A stretch of DNA of 64,000 bases from Chlamydiales bacterium (GTDB lineage Bacteria > Chlamydiota > Chlamydiia > Chlamydiales > SM23-39): the NCBI GenBank assembly GCA_030681135.1, contig JAUXXF010000026.1:1-64000 (forward strand), read 5' to 3'. The position numbers and the translations under genes are program-made. Below, one piece after another: positions 43,281 to 52,727 of this stretch. Each line of letters begins with the position of its first letter. The first letter of the stretch is position 1. Below the pieces are notes generated by a model. The model was not told the origin of the DNA. It ran no database searches and saw nothing but the letters and a program-made list of their open reading frames with translations.

Positions 43281-44428
43281 TAGAGCTCCTCCGATAAGCG
43301 CTGCAAGGAAAGAACAGATTCAACAATCAGATCGACTGCACGAAGAATTTCCTCTTCTGTCGTATAGCGGCTCAAAACAAAACTCATCGCACTTTCTGCA
43401 AGGGAAGAATCGATGCCCATTTGTTGCAATAAAGAAGAAAGAGGTTGAGAAAAGGCCCCACCTAAAGACGCTAACACCCCTTTTTTATTTAAGGTATAAC
43501 AAAGGAGCTCTGCATGAATGCGAGGAAAAATAAGCATTGAAGTATTTGGCAGACGCATCTGATCAATAAACGGACTTTGAATCTCTGGGATTTGTTTCAT
43601 CAGCTCAGACTCAAATAAATCTCTAAGACGTACCGTTTCCAAGCTCATTCGATCCAAAAAAAGCTGTGACTGCGAAGCTGCCGCGGCAAGTCCCATGAAA
43701 GACGCAACATCAAAAGCGCCTCCGCGAAAGCCCCCTTGCTCAGATCCTCCCAAGATATAAGGAGAAAGAGGTGCGGTTGATTTCACAAATAAAGCGCCTG
43801 AACTTTTCAAAGCATGCATCCGATCTCCGGAAAAGCTCAAATAATCCACTCCCAACTCTGCAAAAGAGAAATACAGTTTTCCGATTGCATAAGAAGCATC
43901 GAGGTGGAGTAAAACTCCTTTTTCAAGACATAGCTTTGAAACCTCCTCGAATGGCTGCAAGACACCTGTCAGCCCATCGGCCATCGTCATGCTGACAAGG
44001 GCCGTCCGAGGACTAATCATCGACGCCAATTTTTCCAGGTCTATTTGTCCTGAGGCTGTCACAGGAATGATTTTGACAAAACACCCTAACTCTTCAAGCC
44101 GCTGCATCATTTCGGTCGTGGGAGCATCTTCAAGAGCGCTGATGAGAAAATGGCACTTCCCCTCTTTTCTCGCCGTTTGCAAAAAGACGCTCCAAAGCGC
44201 TTGATTCACCGCTTCAGCGCCCGAAGAGTTAAAGACGCAAGTATCTTCCGCACCGGCGCCTACAAAATCATAAAGCAATTGATAGCGAGGCTCCAAAGAG
44301 GCCTTTAACTCTTGTCCCATCCGATGAGGGGCAAAACCTGCTCCCCAAGATTCAAACAAATAAGGCTTCATCCACTCTAAAGCGGCAGCGCAAGGACGCG
44401 CAGCAGAGTGATTATCAAGATAAATCAC
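43280..44428 (-). CDS. nifS: NifS/IscS-type PLP enzyme with altered active-site motifs
   Basis: 382 aa from the GTG at 44428 (IYLDNHSAARPCAAALEW), overlapping gpmA by 14 bp; the frame continues further upstream, inside gpmA. Overall class V aminotransferase pattern is intact (NSSGAEAVNQAL, VLLHLDASYAIGKL). Where cysteine desulfurases have the PLP lysine in SGHKIYGPKG, this protein reads SGDRMHALKS. Where they have the SGSACSSG cysteine loop, it reads SLGGAFSQPLSS. Either the catalytic residues have moved or the desulfurase activity is lost. Partner of nifU. Confidence 0.82.
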   Translation of the reverse strand: MIYLDNHSAARPCAAALEWMKPYLFESWGAGFAPHRMGQELKASLEPRYQLLYDFVGAGAEDTCVFNSSGAEAVNQALWSVFLQTARKEGKCHFLISALEDAPTTEMMQRLEELGCFVKIIPVTASGQIDLEKLASMISPRTALVSMTMADGLTGVLQPFEEVSKLCLEKGVLLHLDASYAIGKLYFSFAELGVDYLSFSGDRMHALKSSGALFVKSTAPLSPYILGGSEQGGFRGGAFDVASFMGLAAAASQSQLFLDRMSLETVRLRDLFESELMKQIPEIQSPFIDQMRLPNTSMLIFPRIHAELLCYTLNKKGVLASLGGAFSQPLSSLLQQMGIDSSLAESAMSFVLSRYTTEEEILRAVDLIVESVLSLQRLSEEL

Positions 44429-45098
44429 GAGACCACTTCCCTTTTTCGTACGTATAAATGATCGGCTCGCCTGTCGCGATCTCCAAATGAACCACCTCTT
44501 CATGGCTCAGCTGCTCTAGATCCATGATGATCGAGCGAAGAGAATTTCCATGAGCAGAGACAAATACATGCTTTCCTTCTTGGAGCCGAGGCACAATATG
44601 TTTATGAAAATAAGGCAATGTGCGAGCTGCCGTCATCGCCAAACTCTCCCCGCCAGGCGGAGCGATATCATAGCTGCGGCGCCACTTTTGCACCTGCTCA
44701 GCGCCATATTTTTCAGCAGTCTCCGCTTTATTTAGCCCTTGAAGCTCCCCATACATCCGCTCATTGAGCTCCCAAGCTCTGTATACTGGAATCGTCTGCT
44801 TTTTGGCCTCTTGGCTATAAATATGGCCCCACTCTCCCAATTTCCCTTCATGAGGATGGAGAAACACCGGCACTTTGCCGCTACTATGCTGGTTCATCGC
44901 GAGCACCAACGTCATCTGAGCCCGAATCAAAGTAGAAGTAAAGATGATATCGATCGGCATTTCCCGGATTTTTTTACCCCCCTCGACAGCTTCTTCGATC
45001 CCTTTTTCAGACAAAGGGATATCTACCCAACCCGTAAATAGATTCGATTGGTTCCACACAGACTTCCCGTGTCTCATTAAAATAATTTTAACAGCCAT
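44415..45098 (-). CDS. gpmA: 2,3-bisphosphoglycerate-dependent phosphoglycerate mutase
   Basis: 227 aa from the ATG at 45098 (MAVKIILMRHGKSVWNQSNL). Histidine phosphatase motif RHG, LNERMYGELQGLNKAE, YDIAPPGGESL and SAHGNSLRSIIM. Interconverts 3- and 2-phosphoglycerate in glycolysis. C. trachomatis pgmA (CT722) has the same neighbours. Confidence 0.93.
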   Translation of the reverse strand: MAVKIILMRHGKSVWNQSNLFTGWVDIPLSEKGIEEAVEGGKKIREMPIDIIFTSTLIRAQMTLVLAMNQHSSGKVPVFLHPHEGKLGEWGHIYSQEAKKQTIPVYRAWELNERMYGELQGLNKAETAEKYGAEQVQKWRRSYDIAPPGGESLAMTAARTLPYFHKHIVPRLQEGKHVFVSAHGNSLRSIIMDLEQLSHEEVVHLEIATGEPIIYTYEKGKWSRDLS

Positions 45099-45154
45099 AA
45101 AATACTCCAAATCAGTATACCAAAATCCTGGTTTATTCTATACTGCCTACCCAT

Positions 45155-45871
45155 ATGGAAAGCAAAAGATTAAGCAAAGCGCTGGCCGCTGCCGGCATCG
45201 CCTCTAGAAGAGCGTGTGAAGAAATTATTTTCTCCGGACGCGTAAAGGTCAATGGCCAAGTGATTAAAGTCCCACAGACCCAAGTCAATTGGCACACCGA
45301 TCAAATTCACGTCGATGAAGTGCTTGTCACTTCAGAACAGAAAAAAGTTTACTACATGCTCAATAAGCCAGCCGGCTATCTATGCACGAATGTAAGACCC
45401 GGCAATAAGCGGATTGTACTCGATTTATTTGACAGAGACGAACGTTTATTCACTGTAGGGCGCTTAGATCGAGACACGACAGGGCTGCTGCTCGTCACAA
45501 ATGATGGACATTTTGCAAATAAAGTCATCCACCCCTCTTCAAACATTATCAAAGAATATCTTGTCAAAACTCTTCAAGAGATCGAAGGGCATCACCTAGA
45601 AGTCCTCGCTGAAGGGGCTCGCGTAGATGACAAATGGGTTAAACCCGTAATGGTTTCAAAAGTGCGTCGCGGCACGTTTAAGATCTGCGTAAAAGAGGGA
45701 AAAAAACACGAGGTGCGCATCCTTGCAGAACGGGCGAAACTCACCGTTACAGAACTTACTCGTATTCGAATTGGCGCTCTTTTTTTAGGGGGCTTGCCTG
45801 TAGGAGAATACCGTTCTTTAACACCTCAAGATCACAATTGTGTTTTATCTTCTCTTGAGTTAAAAAAGTAG
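45155..45871 (+). CDS. rluB: Pseudouridine synthase, RluB/RsuA family
   Basis: 238 aa with an N-terminal S4 RNA-binding domain (MESKRLSKALAAAGIASRRA) and the RsuA/RluB catalytic motif VGRLDRDTTGLLLVTNDGHF. Modifies rRNA; the target site is not determined. It corresponds to chlamydial yjbC (CT723), and its stop is 1 bp before the phosphate permease start. Confidence 0.9.
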   Translation: MESKRLSKALAAAGIASRRACEEIIFSGRVKVNGQVIKVPQTQVNWHTDQIHVDEVLVTSEQKKVYYMLNKPAGYLCTNVRPGNKRIVLDLFDRDERLFTVGRLDRDTTGLLLVTNDGHFANKVIHPSSNIIKEYLVKTLQEIEGHHLEVLAEGARVDDKWVKPVMVSKVRRGTFKICVKEGKKHEVRILAERAKLTVTELTRIRIGALFLGGLPVGEYRSLTPQDHNCVLSSLELKK

Positions 45872-45872
45872 G

Positions 45873-47132
45873 ATGGACTGGTTCTTAGGAACTTTTACCC
45901 TTTTGCTCGGCTTCTACATGGCTTGGAATATTGGAGCCAATGATGTAGCCAATGCAATGGGAACATCTGTCGGCTCGAAGGCTCTCACTCTCAAGAAAGC
46001 TATCTATCTAGCCGCTATTCTTGAATTTTCAGGAGCTTTTTTAATGGGCTCCCATGTTTCCGAGACGATCCAAACAGGAATCATCAACCCTTCTATGTTT
46101 GCAGAAGATCCCATGGTATTCGTGCTTGGGATGATGAGCTCACTTCTTGCCACAGGCATTTTACTGCAAATCGCCTCTTACTTTGCTCTTCCCGTCTCTA
46201 CAACTCACGCACTCATTGGCGCTATTGCAGGATTTGGCTTAATTATTGGAGGAGTCGATGCGATATTTTGGTCACAAATCGCCGCGATTGCCGCAAGTTG
46301 GGTCATCTCCCCCATTCTGAGCGGGATCCTCTCGTATTTTCTCTTCGGGTTCATCCAAAAAAAAATCCTCTCTTCCCTAAGCCCCTCGGAGGCCATGCAA
46401 AAGTTCTTGCCTCTATGGGCCTTTGCTGTTTCTTTTTCCCTCTTCGCTACCCTTCTTCGTGGAGGAATCCCGCAACTTCATATAGAGTGCAGCCTTTTTA
46501 CTTCCCTATCTATAGCGGGCGCTTTTGGACTGATCGCATTTTTAGGCAGCTTTAAGTTAGTTGGATTCATGACGAAATCAGAGTCCATTTCGAGCTCTCA
46601 ACTTTCTCAAGCTATCGCCCTTGAAAAAACCGAAAAGATCTTTGTTCTCTTACAAATCTTTAGCGCATGTCTCATCGCCTTTGCTCATGGAGCGAATGAT
46701 GTGGCCAATGCCATCGGACCTGTCGCCGCCGTCCTCTCCGTCATCAAAACGCACTCCTTACAACTGCACTCTTCTACCCCCCTCTGGCTTTTAGCTCTCG
46801 GAGGAGGAGGAATCGTCATTGGCCTTGCAACATGGGGCTGGCGCGTCATCGAAACCATCGGCAAAAAAATCACCGAGCTGACTCCCTCCCGCGGTTTTTC
46901 TGCTGAATTTAGCGCCGCTATCACCATTCTTATCGCCTCAAAAATAGGGCTCCCCATCTCCTCTACTCACGCCCTCGTTGGAGCCGTCCTTGGAGTTGGT
47001 CTAACTCGAGGTCTTCAAGCTTTAAACCTCCGCATGCTCCGAGAAATCGCGCTCTCCTGGATTGTCACTATCCCCTTATGTGCTCTCATAAGCATTCTAT
47101 GTTTCTACGTGTTGCGACTTTTTATTTATTAA
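45873..47132 (+). CDS. pit: PiT family inorganic phosphate permease
   Basis: 419-aa polytopic membrane protein with the two inverted PiT repeats: NIGANDVANAMGTSVG at the start and AHGANDVANAIGPVAA in the second half; PVSTTHALIGAIAGFG and PISSTHALVGAVLGVG likewise. A low-affinity Pi symporter. It follows the pseudouridine synthase without a gap. Confidence 0.92.
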   Translation: MDWFLGTFTLLLGFYMAWNIGANDVANAMGTSVGSKALTLKKAIYLAAILEFSGAFLMGSHVSETIQTGIINPSMFAEDPMVFVLGMMSSLLATGILLQIASYFALPVSTTHALIGAIAGFGLIIGGVDAIFWSQIAAIAASWVISPILSGILSYFLFGFIQKKILSSLSPSEAMQKFLPLWAFAVSFSLFATLLRGGIPQLHIECSLFTSLSIAGAFGLIAFLGSFKLVGFMTKSESISSSQLSQAIALEKTEKIFVLLQIFSACLIAFAHGANDVANAIGPVAAVLSVIKTHSLQLHSSTPLWLLALGGGGIVIGLATWGWRVIETIGKKITELTPSRGFSAEFSAAITILIASKIGLPISSTHALVGAVLGVGLTRGLQALNLRMLREIALSWIVTIPLCALISILCFYVLRLFIY

Positions 47133-47198
47133 AAAAATCTACATCTTTACTATAAATTAATAAAAAGACTAAAATAAGGGAAAAAAAAGCAATTATTT

Positions 47199-48437
47199 AT
47201 GACTTGCAGCACTTTAACCCTTTCTTCTTCACTGGCCACAGTCTCTCCTTCGCCCTGGCAAATGACTGTGCTCAAAGCGGCTTCCTATCTCACAGACCCT
47301 ATCTGTAAAACGCAAGAATCCTACTATCTCTACGCCAGCGGACAAAGGGAAGGGCTTACAGAAACGTTTGAACAAGCGTTTACCTTGCTTGTAATAGGAG
47401 TCCTTGCAAATGCAGCATTAGCTTTATTTACAACTCCCTTAGGAGCCTTGCTGCGTTATATTGTAGTCCTCAGCTGCCCTGAAAAACATCTCTTTATCGA
47501 ACGAGAAGGTTCGGCAAAAATATTGCCAGCTGACCGTACTCTGACCATGCTCTCTTACAATGTCTGTTTTATGCCGGGAGGATATGCCGAGACAGATGGA
47601 GGAGTTACACCTCCCTCGTATAACAATCGGGAAAGGGTTCAAAAGAATATCGATCGGATCAAACAAAAGGATTGGGATCCAGATATTCTCTGCTTATACG
47701 AAGTGCCAGATATTTGCGACGCTGCGTTCTTGTCCGAGCAACTCTCTGATTATCCTTATATCATCCCTATGGCAGGCCCGAAAACAGTCGGACCTTCTTC
47801 TATGATGTACGTTGCCAGCAAATATCCTATCGATCGAAACTCGATCACTTTTACTCCTTTTACCAAAGGAGAAGAACTTACTGGACGCGCCGCTCATTCT
47901 GAGAAAGGACTGTTATCTTTCGATCTTGCAAATTGTCCTGTTTCCATTGTTTCCACGCACTTGCAACACTCAGAAATTCCGGAGCAAGCAACCCCAGAGG
48001 ATGAGAAATCTCGTCCAAAACAGATGGAAAGAATTGCTCAAAAGATTAAAAATCTGCATGAAAAGGGAAAAATCGTCATTTTTACTGGAGATCTCAACAA
48101 CCAAGAAAAGGAATTACTACCTACAATGGAAGCGCTCGAGCTTATCAGATCTTCCGTTCAAGAGCCTTCTACAAACACTCTTCGATTCTTGCATAGAGGC
48201 CAAAATGTTGCTGGAAAGCCCACCTGGGGAGGAGATGCATGGTGCACAAAATTCATGGGCAGAACATCTTCTAAAGACCTAGTCCTCGATTATACTTTCG
48301 TCTCGGAAGAAGCTGAAATTATGACAGAAATTCATCAGGTCGGCTTTGATTCCGAAAAACCTCCTCTTGAACAAAGAGACGCTCTCTCTGATCACTGCGC
48401 CCTGCTTAGTAGGATCACACTTCCCCTGTCAGTTTAA
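47199..48437 (+). CDS. Membrane-anchored endonuclease/exonuclease/phosphatase-fold protein
   Basis: 412 aa. Residues ~55-95 contain one long or bilobed hydrophobic region (FTLLVIGVLANAALALFTTP, LGALLRYIVVLS). The EEP domain follows: MLSYNVCFMPGGY, DILCLYEVPD, STHLQHSE, IVIFTGDLNNQEKE, VLDYTFVS and SDHCALLS, covering the metal, catalytic and His residues of the superfamily (sphingomyelinase, inositol-phosphatase, DNase types). No classical signal peptide. The hydrophobic N-region plus eukaryotic-type hydrolase suggests a candidate host-directed effector. Confidence 0.75.
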   Translation: MTCSTLTLSSSLATVSPSPWQMTVLKAASYLTDPICKTQESYYLYASGQREGLTETFEQAFTLLVIGVLANAALALFTTPLGALLRYIVVLSCPEKHLFIEREGSAKILPADRTLTMLSYNVCFMPGGYAETDGGVTPPSYNNRERVQKNIDRIKQKDWDPDILCLYEVPDICDAAFLSEQLSDYPYIIPMAGPKTVGPSSMMYVASKYPIDRNSITFTPFTKGEELTGRAAHSEKGLLSFDLANCPVSIVSTHLQHSEIPEQATPEDEKSRPKQMERIAQKIKNLHEKGKIVIFTGDLNNQEKELLPTMEALELIRSSVQEPSTNTLRFLHRGQNVAGKPTWGGDAWCTKFMGRTSSKDLVLDYTFVSEEAEIMTEIHQVGFDSEKPPLEQRDALSDHCALLSRITLPLSV

Positions 48438-48514
48438 GAAAATACTTGACTATATAAGAAAAATATCCAAAATGTTCTCCTTTTTAAACCTAGCAAACAC
48501 AAGGAGAACTGGTT

Positions 48515-48925
48515 ATGTCCATTGAAGTAAGTAGCGCCGATTTTAATGACTTTAGTCAAGATTTTGATGATTTTTTCAAGCCTACGGCTTTATCTATTCC
48601 AGAATTTCACCAAGCGATTTTTTCTTGGGAAAACGGCCCGTTTTTTTCGACAAAAACTTTTGTCCCTCAAGAAATTCTCTCAGAACTTGCAATGAAAACA
48701 CAAAGCATGGCTCGAGAGCATCATAGAGGAAGCGGGGCTAGCGCCGAAGCAGGAATCTCATGCGGTTGGGGAGGTAAAGATGGCATTGAATTGAGCGGGT
48801 ATGCCACAGGCACAGTCCATGATGACAAAGGCAATTCTGCCCAAGTGACGGTTGAACAGAAAAGCGATGGAACAGGAAACGTTGATGTTTCTGTAAGACA
48901 CGACGAACAGTCAAGGAAAAACTAA
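48515..48925 (+). CDS. Hypothetical protein
   Basis: 136 aa preceded by AAGGAGAACTGGTT. The Asp/Phe-rich N-terminus (SSADFNDFSQDFDDFFKP) is polar and could be a secretion-type leader. The C-terminal ~50 residues look beta-rich (SGYATGTVHDDKGNSAQVTV). No family recognised. Followed by a strong hairpin. Confidence 0.62.
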   Translation: MSIEVSSADFNDFSQDFDDFFKPTALSIPEFHQAIFSWENGPFFSTKTFVPQEILSELAMKTQSMAREHHRGSGASAEAGISCGWGGKDGIELSGYATGTVHDDKGNSAQVTVEQKSDGTGNVDVSVRHDEQSRKN

Positions 48926-48944
48926 CCAATCCATAAGAACAATA

Positions 48945-48983
48945 GCAAAAGCTGCCATATTGACTTAATATTGCAGCTTTTGC
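48945..48983 (+). terminator. Nested hairpin terminator
   Basis: GCAAAAGCTGC (48945-48955) pairs perfectly with GCAGCTTTTGC (48973-48983). The loop contains ATATT-GACTT-AATAT, a second stem with the same GACTT loop as in the terminator at 8803-8848. Confidence 0.72.
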
Positions 48984-49042
48984 AAACCTCTATTCTAAAG
49001 AATTTTGGCACCAGTCAGAATTTTAAGTTTATGTAGGTATAG

Positions 49043-49969
49043 ATGAGCGTGAGAATATTTGGCATTTTACTTCTTCTTTGGTTCGAGAGCTGCTCTTTAT
49101 CTCAAAAACAGAAAAATGCCCCAATAGAAAGAATAGATTCAGAGCAAAAAACAACTTTCTTCGTACCCATTCCAATTACTAAATTTTCGTCTATTCAGTC
49201 CCCCTGCATAAATATAGATATCAGTGGCAAAATGTTTTCCTTGGAACTTGATACAGGTTTCCGAGGAGATCTTTCTATCGCTCAAAATCTGACTGATCAG
49301 ATCGCTCCAAAAACATTTATTTGTAACAAACCTAGATATGGCGTTCGAGGCATATCCTATCCAACCAATTTCTATCGAATTCCTAACGTTACAATTGGTG
49401 CAATGTCTTTTAGTCATCCTATCTTACAAGAAGATCATCCGGAATTTATCAGAGACTCTGTCTGGGTTGAAAATGGAGAGGACCCGTCTCCCGGTGAGTC
49501 CGGGAGATTGGGATGGGAACTTTTTTATACTGTAAATTTGCTGATAGATATAAAAAATTCTCAAATTGCTTTCTGCGACAGTTTGGATACATTAAAAAAG
49601 CAAGGCTATGCTGTCGAAACCTTTGTTCGCACTCCCCTCTTTTTGGAGCAAGGACTGGTCGAATTTGAAGCCAATACACCGAAAGGCCTCTTGCTTTGCA
49701 TGTTAGATACAGGTTCTACGTATAATATATTAAATGCTGAAATAGAAGGAACGCAGTCTTTGGAACAAGCGCTATGGGAACCCAAAAATAAGTTAAACTA
49801 CCCCTTCTTTCAAATTCAGGAACATGACTTCGGTGCAATCAATTTTCGTCGCATTCCGATCAAAATTCCAGTCCGAATAGATGCAATTTTAGGTATGGAA
49901 TTTTTCCGCGACCACCTTGTTTTTCTCGATTTTTCGGGGAAATATGTCTATATTGCAAAAACTCTCTGA
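49043..49969 (+). CDS. Lipoprotein with two aspartyl-protease (DTG) motifs
   Basis: 308 aa. A probable lipobox-type signal (LLLLWFESC). Two retropepsin/pepsin-like motifs: FSLELDTGFRGDLSI near residue 75 and LLCMLDTGSTYNIL near residue 228; each is followed by beta-rich sequence, ending GAINFRRIPIKIPVRIDAIL and GMEFFRDHLVFLDF. Two DTG loops in one chain imply a pseudo-dimeric protease, as in pepsins. Predicted at the cell envelope. No protease activity is known for it. Confidence 0.72.
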   Translation: MSVRIFGILLLLWFESCSLSQKQKNAPIERIDSEQKTTFFVPIPITKFSSIQSPCINIDISGKMFSLELDTGFRGDLSIAQNLTDQIAPKTFICNKPRYGVRGISYPTNFYRIPNVTIGAMSFSHPILQEDHPEFIRDSVWVENGEDPSPGESGRLGWELFYTVNLLIDIKNSQIAFCDSLDTLKKQGYAVETFVRTPLFLEQGLVEFEANTPKGLLLCMLDTGSTYNILNAEIEGTQSLEQALWEPKNKLNYPFFQIQEHDFGAINFRRIPIKIPVRIDAILGMEFFRDHLVFLDFSGKYVYIAKTL

Positions 49970-50034
49970 ATAATTATGTACTTGATAACCACATGACATT
50001 CTATGTGCTTATACAAACTAGATAGGGAGGACGC

Positions 50035-50112
50035 ATGAATGCAATTTTTTGGACAAGAGTTATACTTCTAGACATCGTTCTATGGACACTCCTTTTCGGG
50101 ACATTTCGTTAA
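50035..50112 (+). CDS. Possible 25-aa hydrophobic microprotein
   Basis: ATG at 50035 follows GGGAGG with a 4-base gap and reads MNAIFWTRVILLDIVLWTLL then FGTFR and stop. A single predicted membrane helix. Short enough to arise by chance; the good RBS and hydrophobic content make it worth listing. It ends 54 bp before glgP. Confidence 0.35.
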   Translation: MNAIFWTRVILLDIVLWTLLFGTFR

Positions 50113-50166
50113 ATCATCCTGAGAATTTTCCCAGAAAAAATCCCAAGATCTGTTATTAGATCTTTT

Positions 50167-52671
50167 ATGGACATCAATCATCAAGCAGACAAGATCCTTG
50201 CGCAGATAAAACTCTTTATGCTCACCCAAAACGGGCGAAGATCTGAAGAGGCCACAATCCAGGAATTTTACACGGCGCTTTGCACGGTTTTAAGAGAAGA
50301 AGCGATCATGAATTGGGCGGCGGCGCTCGATACGTTTCATACAAAAAAAATCAGAACAGTCAATTTCCTCTCCATGGAATACTTGCCAGGAAGATTGCTT
50401 TCTAATCATATCAGCAATGTACATAGAGAAGAACTAGTAAAAGCTGCTCTTGCAAAAGCAAATCTCTCCTACGCAGATCTTGTTGGATTTGAGCCCGATC
50501 AAGGCCTTGGCAACGGAGGTTTAGGAAGGCTCGCTGCCTGTTTTTTAGATTCGCTCGCCACCTTGCATTATCCTGCGCGCGCCTACGGTTTGCGTTACCA
50601 ATATGGGATTTTCGAACAAGAGATTTGGGCAGGCGATCAAGTAGAGCGCCCTGATTGCTGGCTGTTAAATCAAAATCCTTGGGAAAGTAGACGCGATATC
50701 TATGCAGCCAACGTCCATTTTTCAGGTCAACTTGTACAAGCACAAAACAAACACGGAGATGAAGTCTATTTACTCGAAGGACCGGAAGAAGTGAGAGCCC
50801 TTCCTTTTGACACGCCTATTGTCGGCTATGCGAGCAACCCCGATTTTACAGTTCTGACACTAAGGCTATGGTCTACCAAAGAATCCCCCCGAAATTTTCA
50901 GCTCCAAAGGTACAATGCAGGATTTTTAGGACAAGCAGCCGAAAACACCAATTTAACGGATGTACTTTATCCCAATGACAATACAGAACTTGGAAAAAGA
51001 GTTCGCCTCAAGCAAGAATTTTTGTTGGCATCAGCCTCGCTGCAAGACATTCTTCGAAGACATCTGCACAGCTACGGGGATTTATCAGAATTTGCAGATA
51101 AAGTCAGAATCCAAATTAATGACGCCCATCCAGCATGGCTCATTGTAGAAATGATGCGGACGCTGACAAAAAATTACGACTTTTCTTGGGACCAGGCTTG
51201 GGCTACTTGTCAAGAGTGTTGCAGTTATACAAATCATACAATCCTACGAGAAGCCCTCGAGGAGTGGAATGAGCATCGTCTGGAAGAGATGCTTCCTCGC
51301 CAATATAAAATTATCCAAAGGCTCAACCAACAATTTTGCGACAAGATCCGACTTTCCTATCCCAATGATGAGGCAAAAGTTCAGCGGATGTCGATTCTAG
51401 AACATGGACAAGCTAAAATGGCTCACTTGGCCATCGTAGGCTGCCATACCGTCAATGGCGTGGCTAAACTCCATACAGACATTTTAAAACGAGATCTGTT
51501 CCCTGATTTTGCCAGCTTTTATCCCAACAAATTTATCCCCATTACGAATGGGATCACACAAAGAAGATGGCTCGTTGCAGCCAATCCCCTGCTCACTCAG
51601 TTTATCTCTGAAAGAATCGGCTCTGAATGGATCTGCGATTTTAAACAAATTAAAAAACTCGGCTCTTTTGCCCAAGATCAGACTTCTCAAAAAGCTTTTT
51701 TAGCCATTAAACAAAAAAATAAAGAAAAATTGATCGATTTCTTGAAAAAAGAAAATCCCCTTCGAGATATCAATGGAAAAATCATTCCTCAAGCGGTTTC
51801 ATTGACTCCAGCCGCTCTCTTTGATATGCAGATCAAACGTTTCCATGAATATAAAAGGCAACTCTTAAATGCTTTGCATCTCATCATGCTCTACCAGGAA
51901 CTCAAACAAAACCCGGCCTCTCGCTCCATCCATCGCGTATCTCTCTTTGCAGGCAAAGCAGCTCCGGGCTACAACCGAGCTAAACAAATTCTCCATCTGA
52001 TTACCTGCCTTGCTCGAACAATTAATCACGATCCTGATATGCACGGACGCCTATCCATCATCTTTGTAGAAAACTATAACGTCAGCAAAGCGGAAATCCT
52101 TATCCCTGCAGCAGATCTCTCAGAGCAACTTTCCACCGCAGGTTGGGAAGCCTCTGGAACAGGAAATATGAAACTTGCCATCAATGGAGCCCTTACCATC
52201 GGCACAGAAGATGGAGCGAACATTGAAATGCGCCAATCGATTGGAGATGCAGCATGGCCGTTTCGCTTTGGGAAAACAGCGGAAGAAAATAAAGAGCCTT
52301 ATAAATCATGGGATATCTACTTAGCACACCCAAATATCCAACATGCAGTTAACGCCTTAAAAGAAGGGCATTTTGCTCAAAGCGCCAGCGAAACAGAGCT
52401 TTTCGATCAAATCTATCACTACCTCATTGAAGATGATAAGTATAGAGTGCTCCAAGATCTGCCTGATTATTACAAGACGCAAAAAAAAGTCGAAGAGCTT
52501 TTTCTCGCCCCCTTAGCATGGGCCGAAACAGCAATGTATAATATTGCAGGAATGGGGCCCTTTTCAGCAGATGAGGCCATTCGCATCTATGCGGAAACAG
52601 TGTGGAAGATAACCCCTTGCCCCACCGATCCTGCCATCCTCCAGACAATTCAAAAAGAATGTAAATGTTAA
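50167..52671 (+). CDS. glgP: Glycogen/starch (maltodextrin) phosphorylase
   Basis: 834 aa, full length for glycogen phosphorylases. GNGGLGRLAACFLDSLATLH near the substrate site, VQIKRFHEYKRQ-like IKRFHEYKRQLLNAL, and the PLP-lysine motif GTGNMKLAINGALTIGTEDG. Releases glucose-1-phosphate from glycogen. Chlamydiae are known to encode a complete glycogen pathway (CT248 is glgP). Confidence 0.95.
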   Translation: MDINHQADKILAQIKLFMLTQNGRRSEEATIQEFYTALCTVLREEAIMNWAAALDTFHTKKIRTVNFLSMEYLPGRLLSNHISNVHREELVKAALAKANLSYADLVGFEPDQGLGNGGLGRLAACFLDSLATLHYPARAYGLRYQYGIFEQEIWAGDQVERPDCWLLNQNPWESRRDIYAANVHFSGQLVQAQNKHGDEVYLLEGPEEVRALPFDTPIVGYASNPDFTVLTLRLWSTKESPRNFQLQRYNAGFLGQAAENTNLTDVLYPNDNTELGKRVRLKQEFLLASASLQDILRRHLHSYGDLSEFADKVRIQINDAHPAWLIVEMMRTLTKNYDFSWDQAWATCQECCSYTNHTILREALEEWNEHRLEEMLPRQYKIIQRLNQQFCDKIRLSYPNDEAKVQRMSILEHGQAKMAHLAIVGCHTVNGVAKLHTDILKRDLFPDFASFYPNKFIPITNGITQRRWLVAANPLLTQFISERIGSEWICDFKQIKKLGSFAQDQTSQKAFLAIKQKNKEKLIDFLKKENPLRDINGKIIPQAVSLTPAALFDMQIKRFHEYKRQLLNALHLIMLYQELKQNPASRSIHRVSLFAGKAAPGYNRAKQILHLITCLARTINHDPDMHGRLSIIFVENYNVSKAEILIPAADLSEQLSTAGWEASGTGNMKLAINGALTIGTEDGANIEMRQSIGDAAWPFRFGKTAEENKEPYKSWDIYLAHPNIQHAVNALKEGHFAQSASETELFDQIYHYLIEDDKYRVLQDLPDYYKTQKKVEELFLAPLAWAETAMYNIAGMGPFSADEAIRIYAETVWKITPCPTDPAILQTIQKECKC

Positions 52672-52727
52672 GAATCTGTTTTTACTTCTTAAAAGTTTAG
52701 CTTACCTTAACAGATTATTGAGCCCAG

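Noticed and set aside
52672..52712. Terminator between glgP and the solute-binding gene
   Set aside because: AATCTGTT/AACAGATT pair only 8 bp apart by a long ~25-base loop; too weak to call.
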